Source: Candidatus Omnitrophota bacterium
Lineage (GTDB): Bacteria; Omnitrophota; Koll11; VGKN01
Length of the DNA stretch: 12,090 bases
Reading direction: 5' to 3'
NCBI GenBank assembly: GCA_016867055.1
Contig: VGKN01000021.1
Coordinates: 1 to 12,090 of the forward strand
A program made the translations under genes and the position numbers. Of the stretch, positions 1 through 9,200 are shown one piece after another (the first letter of the stretch is position 1; the number at the start of each line of letters is the position of its first letter). The notes under the pieces were generated by a model. The model made no database searches. It saw nothing but the letters and a program-made list of their open reading frames with translations, and was not told the origin of the DNA.

Positions 1-288
1 ATCTTGAAGCGAGGGATCTGGATGTTGGTCTTGAGGATGTGTATGAAATACCGACCTATACCAAAATCTTGGCTCTAGGCTACCTGTTTCTCGCAAAGCC
101 CCCCGCTGAATCCCCATAACAGGATTTGAACCTATCGTCAGAACTGGGTAGAAGACTCCGATCTCGGCTTTTAGCTCAACGCTTAATTGGTAGAGTGCAA
201 ATTTATCTGCTTGGCTAAGCGGCGACACTATCGGTACAAACACACAGCTCTTTCCGTTGCGTAATTCTGAGATGGCTAAGGCAATTGG
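1..288 (-). other. Probable JAMM/MPN+ metalloprotease domain, cut by the window edge (residues 3935-4030)
   Basis: Seen: FHTHPQDQHPDPSLQD (4015-4030) at positions 1-48, giving H-x-H-P, then P-S-x-x-D with the Asp as the very last codon. JAMM/MPN+ enzymes (JAB, RadC-like, AMSH-like) share H-x-H-x7-S-x2-D plus an upstream Glu. Here the gap between the second His and the Ser is 8 rather than 7, and the candidate Glu is E3976 in KAEIGVFYPV, 40 residues upstream, in the right kind of strand context. JAMM proteins hydrolyse isopeptide or peptide bonds using zinc held by the two His and the Asp. The rest of the domain lies outside the window, so the call rests on one motif and the local strand pattern. 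Confidence 0.55.
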
Positions 289-3200
289 CGAACTAACCTC
301 GCTAGATAAATCAGCAGGTATTGACACGGCGGCGGTCTCTAATTTTACAGCCTCTTCCGATACTAAACCGCTTATTCCCCAGTCCTTATTAAACCTCTCC
401 CACTGTCTATATTTATGCCCCCTCGCCTTAAGTTCATCCCGAAGATTCCCATAAACCGCAAGTAATAATACAAGGTGCTCCCACTGCCCCGGCCTGTCCG
501 GATATAAGAAAAGATAGGGCGAATCTGTGTCCTGTTCCTTGGCTACCAATATATCTTTGTCGGCGAAGAGATAGTATGTTCTATGGGCGGTGGGGAAAAT
601 AAGGACATCTTCATCGTGCGCCAGGGCAGGTTTTTCTACATACTGTTTGATGCGCCTAACCAATTGATTTTCCACCCAGGGGTATACAACATATACAAGA
701 TCGTCCGAAATCAGAATGAACGCAAAGCTCACACCTGTTAATGCGTAAGCCACAACATGATTAAGCGGGGCTGGAAGAGCCAAGATAACAGGTATCCCTA
801 CAAAAAGATAGAACGCCAGATTAAATAACATTCCGCCGAGATGAAGAGCAGTCCTTTGTAACAGGTTAGAACCTCCTTCATATTCGAGATGCAAATAACC
901 TAACGTAAAGTTAGGATACCACGTTGGCACATCTAAGTAATGTAATGGATTGGATAAATACCCTCGCCATTCTACATGGGCACCGCTCAGTTGGCCTGTT
1001 ATTTGATGCCCAAGCTCATGGATAACTATAGTTAATACAACGATTATTGAACCAATTGGAGCGGTTAGCAAATAACTCAACCAGGCAGGAATGCCAATTA
1101 GAAGGGTTTGACCCCCGTTAATGGTAAGGACCTTGCTTAAAATAAGACTAACCAGCCAAATGCATAACCCCAAAGATACCGCCCACCTAAGCATGTTACG
1201 TGTCGCCACAGGCGGCTTAGCCTTGGTAGTAGTTGGGGTTAGTGCAGTCTTTAAGGCTTCCTTTGCCGCTTGGAGATATTCTGAGTCTTCTTCTCCATAG
1301 AGTAAATAGACCTTGATTAACTGGAATTTTTCCATTCCAACCACTGCCACTGTCGAGACTAATGATTCGCATACATCAAGCGGGTCTATGGTTTTATCTT
1401 GCAGTAGATGGGCTATCGCCAAAGCAAGTTCGCAGGCAGAATTAAAATCCTCAGTTTCGCACAAGCAGGATATGGTCTTGGAAACCTTAGCAAGTCCTAT
1501 TTCCTTATGCATAACCCCGGCAAACTCTTTTATGTATCTATTTAAATTTGGATATTGAGATGCAGGGGATGCAGGGAATTTAGAATCTATTTCTTTTAAG
1601 ACATCATCATATTTTGCAACAAAACTTTCCCATTGTGCGTTGGTCATTGTAAGGATTTGAGCTGTTGCCCTTGGAGAAAGCATATTCTCGCTAAATATAC
1701 CTTCTAAGACTGCGGCTATGGTGTGGGAATTATTTCTTACATTTTCATCCGGGCTATTGGCTAAGACTATGTGTTCTAAGACCTCGTGGAAAATGCCTAA
1801 TGCGTCTTGTGGGTAAGGGGCGTCGGGGGGCTGGTTTACAAAGAGATGGAGCTCTTTTTTAGCTTCATCGCGATAACCAAAGGCAGGAAAGCTTATGCCC
1901 TTAACCTCATACGGTCCATCCCTAAAGTGTATGTTTAATTTATAGGGCTTGCCATCTATTATTATCTCTTTATCTAAGGTCAGATTAGCGAAGCCTTCTT
2001 TAAGTATATCCACAGACAGGCCTAAGTCTTTAAGGGCGCCTGTTAAACCTGCCTGCTGGGCTGCGTCGGGGATATTATTAAGGGTGGTTAAGATTATCTG
2101 TTTCTGGCTATCAAGCAAATCTACCTCAATAACTGGGGTAGAGCTATATTTATCATACAATTCCTTAAATAATGCCCTTAGCTCTTCGTCAGGTATATCA
2201 AGACCGAATAACTTCATAGCGGTTGGTGGCTTAGCAGTAGATGTAACATTAAGTAACTCTAACAATCTTTCACCCTTTTTTTGTGATAATTTTTTATCTC
2301 TTTCCTGCAGATCTTCAATCCCTGCCATAATTTCTGCATAAGTTATAAGAAATCTAATGGCTGAATGTTTTAAAGCGCTCTCGGGTTGCGCAAGTAAGTG
2401 TTTAGTCTTTGCTGTATAATCTGCTTCATCTTGGGCTCTATAAATAATATCTAATGCGTAAATTAGGGTGTCTACGTCTTGAGTAAATTCTACGCCTTTA
2501 CCTAATTTTCCTAATGCTTCGCTTATGTCTAGAAGTATCAATACTTCTGCATCGCTAAAATATGACCCTGATATGATAGTATCTGCATATCCTACTAACC
2601 CATCACAGATTTGTCTTACAATGCTTTCATTTTTTTTAAGAACTGCGCCTATACGTCTAAGTCGCGATATAATTATTATCTTTTCATCGGAAGATATACC
2701 CGGAATGGATAACTGGTCTAATAGATATTCTATAGCAGGTGCAACCCATTCTGGCTTAGTAGGACCTACATACTCAATAACCCTTACCAAAGCGGTAAGC
2801 GCATCTGTTTGGAACCACCTTACAACGTTTCCTCTTTTTATAGCCACATTAGCCAATAAGCCGTTAATGTAATCTTGCTGTTGGGGTGCTTCCGGTGAGA
2901 GCTCTTTAGACATACGAACTACCCTTCTTATACCCTGTGGTGTAGTAAAATCAGGCTCAAGAGATTCCAAAAAAGCGGCAGTTTCTGCTAAATGAACATT
3001 CCTTGCTGTTATTAATCCAAAAAGCAACAATCGAGCATTGTCAAAATCCTTGGATTTTAAAGAAGAAAATTGCACTGCAAAGGTTAAGATTACGCAACCC
3101 GCAATAGATTCGCTAACAGGTGCGCTCTCAGGATGTTCGCTCCATTGACTTAATATTTCGGCGCTCTCCGCAAAAGGCCTATCTGCAAAGCTAATCCATT

Positions 3201-6200
3201 CCGATAATTGTTGTTGGACATCGTCAGGCATAAGCGGATAAATAGATTGTTTTCTTAAATCCTCATTTAAATGTCTAATCATTATTGCAAGTATAATTCT
3301 TTGTTCTAATAATTTAAAATCCCCGATTATGCCTTGTAGAATCGGATATTCAGAGCTATTGAGATATTGAAGGTTCTCCAAGTCCTTATAAATTGAAAAT
3401 AGTGTAGCATTGTCTATATTATCTAATACTCCCTGAAGAACGGTTAATCTTGAATCTATTCTCTGTATTTCCCGAATATTTGCCTTAATATTTTCTCGCG
3501 CAAAACCAAGCCTGCCATAGGTTGTTGCAAATTCCTCTCTAATTTTACGTTTTTCCCAATCCTCAGATGCGCAGGACGCAATGAGCAAAAGGTGAGTGGC
3601 CCACATCTTGAATCCCTCGCTATATTCAAATGGGTCTTCAGCGAGTATATATATACCAATCTCATTGGCGCTATTAAACAATGCCCTCACCCGTTGATAT
3701 TCATTTTCCTTAAAGCCCGCATCTATTAGGCTTTTAATAGCTACAGGGACCCTCTGTCCTTGTCCTAATAAATGCCAGCAACAGACCACAGCCACAACAA
3801 GATAAAGCTCCAAGCCAGACGCTACCTTAGATACCGATTCCTCCCTTAGCCAACCAATAAGATTTTCTAAGTTATCCATTGGCTTATCAGATTGAACTGT
3901 AGTATATATTAAAAGAGCCTTGATCTTACTATATTCTGGCTCGGTTAAATAATTTCTAAGACTATTAAGAAGCGCTTCGCGCCTTCTGTCGCGCCACGTG
4001 CTTACCTCTTCACTCTTGCCAAGCCTTCTGTAGATAGATTCAGCGTGTCTACATACCCGCCATGGCTCTTTAGAATCCTCTTGCCATGCCTGTAAGGTCT
4101 TATCTAAGATATCCCACAGATTGTAACTTTCTGGCTGCTGTTTAGCATCTGATGTATTTTCTATGGCATCGGCATAGGTATCAGATGTCTTCTGCCAATT
4201 ACCCTCCCTTTTATATAAATCACCCATCTGCCTAAATAGCCACGCCCTGCCATAGTGCATATAGCCTTCTCTTTGGCAGAGTGCATTTGCCTTATCAAAA
4301 TACCCATGGGCGGCTTCGTATCCACCGCTCTCAGTCAACGCCATTCCAAGGGTCACCAAAACTGCATATTGTTCGTCACTTGAAGTTAAACCAACCACAC
4401 CTTGACCGCTTTCAAGATTAGTTAACATAGCTTCTAATGCGGGTAATTTACTCATATCCGGAACGCCATTTGTAGAAAACTCAATTATAGTTGCCAAAAC
4501 AGCAACTTCTGGCGCATCCGGAAGAAGTCTTTGCGCCTCTACAATTTTCAATTTTGCGTCGCTTAACCTTGCCATAGCTAAAGGCACATCTTGAGTGCAT
4601 AATAATATATGTAGATTCCAGAGGGCTCGTGCCTGATGATAATATAACATTCCCCGTTGTAATTTATACTCTTCGCCTGTCAAACTACCTTCAATTTGAG
4701 CCATTGTCCTTAAGGCAGTTTCATATAACATACAGCGCTGTTTGAAAGGTCGTTCTTTAAACTCATGCAAAGCCAAATACCGACTTAAACGAGCAATGTG
4801 CTCTAATCTATTATGTAATTCATCGTTGTCATATAGGGCAACTTCCATAGCCCAGGTAGCTAAGGCTATTGGACCCTTTCTTTCTCTTGTGAGCTGCTTT
4901 TTTATCCATATGTCCGAACCTACAAAACTGACCCACCCCAAACCAACAGCCTGTTTAAAAATTTCAATTGCTTTAATTCCGGGCGTTCTTTTTAATTCAT
5001 CTTCAGCAGATATCCCCAAATCCTTGCACCTGTCTTCGCCTACCTTTGCCATTTCTTGTAAATCCATTAGTTCTTTTGCGGGCTTTCCTCTACCTTCTGG
5101 CTTAAAGTAGTCATTAAGAACACTCCCAGGAAAATCATTCTCAGGGTCAACCATACCCTCAATCTTTTCTTTTGCAATGAGCCCTTCTTCATTATTTAGT
5201 TCTATTACCCTTTTGCGCAGAAAACCATGCAATAAAATAAAGCTTTTATTAGATATTAAAGCCTCGGGTAAGCGGCATCTGGCTACAATGCCGGTAATAT
5301 TAAGAAGACTGACTGCCCCGTTTAAATTTCTTACTTTTCCCTCTTCATTATAGGTCTCAAATGTCTCAAAATTCTGCAGGCGGTCAGCAAGCTTTACCGC
5401 TAAGGCAACCAAGGCAGGTCTATAGGTTCTTTCTTCCCTTAAGGCCTCATAAATCCCGGCAAGGACTTTTATATCCTTCTCATCCTTACTCAATTGCGAA
5501 TCCTCGGCAATAGTCAGAAGCTTAACTGCCTCTGTTACCAAATCCAAATCAATATTTAAAGGCCGGGCGCCTTTTCTTGGCTTAAGTCTCAATAAGCCCT
5601 CTTTAATCTCATCTATATCTAAAAGCCCCTCCTCGGCTAAATCGTGCAGAAAATCAACTACGTATGCCTCGGGTAACTCAATACCTGCCTCACCTAAAAT
5701 CCTTGCCATGCCCGCCTCATGGCTTATTCTTAATTCATGGCTCCTTCGCCATAACATATTATCAGCCCCATTATCGAGGTATCCTTCTCTGTATTTTCTA
5801 TCTACAAAAATAATTAAATATAAGAACATTTCTCTCAATGTAGATTCTTTTTCCTTACTAACGCCTTGTAAGTTGATAGTAGATAGATAACCAAGTTCGG
5901 TTGCGTAAACAAAATTGTTTGACAATATTTGCTGCCATGGCTTAAGAATAAATAAAAGTATTAAGAGTATATAAAAGATAATACCTACGGCACTAACAAG
6001 TTGATAAATAAACACTTGAGATTGCCAAACCATATAATAGAAAGAAACCGCACCCCCGATTCCCAATATAGCATATACCGCTATCCTCATAGGAGTTCTA
6101 AAGTTATTGGCTAAGAATCGGTTTACATAAGCGGATATTCCTGCGTCAGGGAGTTCTTGTAATGTATCCTTTAAGGCGAGCGCAACTTGATTTATATCAA

Positions 6201-9200
6201 AATATCTCATTAACAACCTTTTAACCCGCCCCTTTAAAAATTCGGGTAACATTGAGATGAGACGGAATCTAATGTTATCTGTATAGTAATGCCATTGCTC
6301 CAAAGATTTATATCTCCCTAGAGCCTCGGTGAATCTTTCCCGGTTTTTATAAGCCCTGCGTAAGGTAAAAATGGTTACTGCAGCATCAAGGGTGAATCTA
6401 AATGAGAAATAGACAAAGGCAAATCGCGCTAAATGAAAAAGTTCAGGCATGTATGTGTAATCTTTTATTGAAAAATACACTATTGCAAGAAATACAAAAT
6501 TTAACACAAAACTCTTTATTGAGCGCAATATTGAGGTTCTTTGCTTAGGTAGTTCGCCGGGGAATCTTATTTTTTCTATTAAAATGACCGCTGTAGAGAG
6601 TAAAACAACCAATACCTTCTCAAGCGCTGAACTGTATAAAATGTTAAGCCCAACTGCGCCGCCAAATACACTTAAACAAGAACTAATAAAAATATTAAGA
6701 TAGCCAAATAAGACAAAATATCCTGCTATTACCAAAAAAGTCATAATTAAAGTAACTATTACTGGTAGTATTGACTGAAAATTTTTTCTATGCAATATCC
6801 CCATAATACCGGAAGGCAATAACAAAATTAGAACAGTCAAGGCTCCTGCTAAGGCTTTGTTATTAACAATCCCCCAAGGTATAAGAAACCATAATAGACT
6901 AATTAACCCTATCACCACTAAATAATCCGCTATTGTTTCCTTGGCGTCGCCGCTCAATCTAAAATTGGTTTTCCATATATTATTTGAAATAACCTTATTA
7001 GTTAAATAGTGCATACCCTCGTGAACTAAGCATAATAAAACAATAGCAGGAATACCCACAGGCAATATCAATTTAAGCAGGAAATTTGAATTAAAGAATT
7101 TTTCTATTGCAGGATAATCAATATAGATAAGACCTTTAAAATACGCTGCCACTGGCAAAATGCTACCCGATTTTACGGCTCCTTGCGGGACCTGACCAAA
7201 CACAACAGGATATTCAACAAATACCTCTTCTCTTCCCTTTCCCCTCCCCTGTCCAATTCGCCTTAATACTTCACCAAATATCCAGAGGATACCACTTAAT
7301 GTCACTAATAGGGTAAGAAATTTAGCAAGACCAAATCTAATGTCTATAACTACACCTAATGTAGAGTGAAAGACAACGGTCGTAACAACAGTGATTATCA
7401 GACTAAGGATAAACGATATAACTGCTACCTGCCATAAACCCTTGGCTAATTTAATGATTCTCGCTGAACTAATGAATTGGCCCTGGAGGGTTATATCTTG
7501 GCTTTTAGAAGCAGCGATGACACTGGCTTTTAAACTCGCCTCGGCTTCATCGAGACTAATGCCACTATCAAGCAAGCTTAAAAATTTTCTTGCATAGGCT
7601 AAGGCTAAATCAGGCATATCCGGGAATACATTTTTGGCTAACATGCCTAAGGCATAAGCCATCCCTGCATAAACCATAGATTTATCAATTCTAACATGCT
7701 CTCTAAGATATCTATTAAGTTCACCATTAAGCGATAAATCTTCCGGATTTTCAAGCTTCATCTCCATAAGCTCAACACCGTTATAAAAATCTTTTTCTTT
7801 AATGTTAAACCCACCTTTAAATGCCTCTTGAAGTATCTCATCCGCTTCTTCATAGACGGGTTCTCTCGGTGCAGCTTCTTCTAAAATTATCTTTTGCATC
7901 AATGCTTCAGCTAAAGAGGTTCTGGAAACAAGGGAAGGTTTTTCTTCCATAAATTTAAGATGCGGTAAATGACATTTGCAATATTCAATGGTGTATTGAA
8001 CCTCCTGAAGCTCTGGGGGGGTTAAGCCGTGCCTTTGGGCTTCCTCAATAATTCTTCTTTCTATAGCACTCCTAAACTCAGGGTTATCTACCTCTTGTCT
8101 TGCCCCCTTTGTATAGTAATATGCCGGGTCAGTGCGATTAAATAATAGAAACAATAGAAACTGAAGCGTATCCGCAGACTTTGTTTCGTGTTCCCATATT
8201 CCTTCGCCATTAGAGCGTTTTGCTAAAATTAGCGTGGCTATTCTATATAGTAAAGATCTACCCGGCTTATAAAAAGTCCTGCTCCTTTTCTCATTTTCTA
8301 AAAGAATCCTGTCAAAATCCAATCCCTCAACCTCATCCGCATCAACAAGTATTTTTTCTTCTATAGCCGCAGGCTTTTCATAATCTTGGCCGCGATGGCG
8401 CCTAATGCATTTAATAATTCGCGCTACATCTTCTCCTCTATTCCCCTCAAATAATGCCCTTGCTATTGTCACCGCGGTAATATTATGCCCTTCCCTAACT
8501 ATACCGGAGGTAAGGTCGTGACATAGAGAGGCGGCTATTAAAACATATGTATTCACAGCCTGGTCATTTACGGCTTCCGCCCTGGCATAATCCAAGGCTC
8601 TTTTACATACCCTTAAGGCATGGATAAGGCCGTGTTCCCTGTTTAACACAAAGGTATTATAATCATCCTCTCCAATCTTTGTTCTAATACTTTTTAATAT
8701 GCTCCTTATATTAGCGGCGGCTTGTTCTCCATAGTTATTTCCAATATTATCTATTATCCCATCAGCCTCTTTCCTTGTCTCTTCAAGTCGCCTTCGGACA
8801 TCCTTCTCAGTCAAATCTTTAAATTCAATCCATTCAGCTGTTGCAGATTCTCTTTCTTCTGTAATCACATCCAGGGCAAACTGTAACAAATTTATCGCAC
8901 TTTCTATTTTTGATAGAGTGGCTTTATTTATCGTCTCGTCAAGAGCGCGAGCAGGCAATAAACTCTCAAGTCCGCCTGCTCGCATTTTGTTGACTTTCTC
9001 CGAAACAAATTGCATTATATCATCTTTGGATTTAGCTTTAATATAGATATCCTGACAATAAGTTCCAAAAAACTGATTATCAAAATTTATTACACCCAAC
9101 GTCTGAAACCAAGTATACAATAACAAATCCTCACGGAAACTTCTCGGTAGCGTCGGGTCTAATAAACTGAGCTCTCCCAAAAATAAGTGTGCTATTCTTG

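Noticed and set aside
118..205. tRNA-like pieces: a T-arm-like ggttcaaatcc on the minus strand (about 123-133) and a D-arm-like agctcaacgcttaattggta on the plus strand
   Set aside because: The two arms are in opposite orientation, the D-loop would be too long, and both lie inside the coding frame, where they encode part of the JAMM-like region. Chance resemblance.
3456..3665. 69-residue minus-strand frame
   Set aside because: It overlaps the giant frame in another phase, inside a helical stretch that reads well in the main frame; no independent support.
257..5110. Short plus-strand open frames, for example 257-454, 1313-1558, 1949-2341, 2525-2872 and 4742-5110
   Set aside because: They lie antisense to the continuous minus-strand coding frame, have no ribosome binding site or domain, and their translations are Ser/Leu-rich in the manner of antisense shadows.
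4774..5235. A ppGpp synthetase domain after the Rel-like HD domain
   Set aside because: I looked for the conserved synthetase phrases of long Rel proteins downstream and saw only helices and a Gly/Pro-rich loop.
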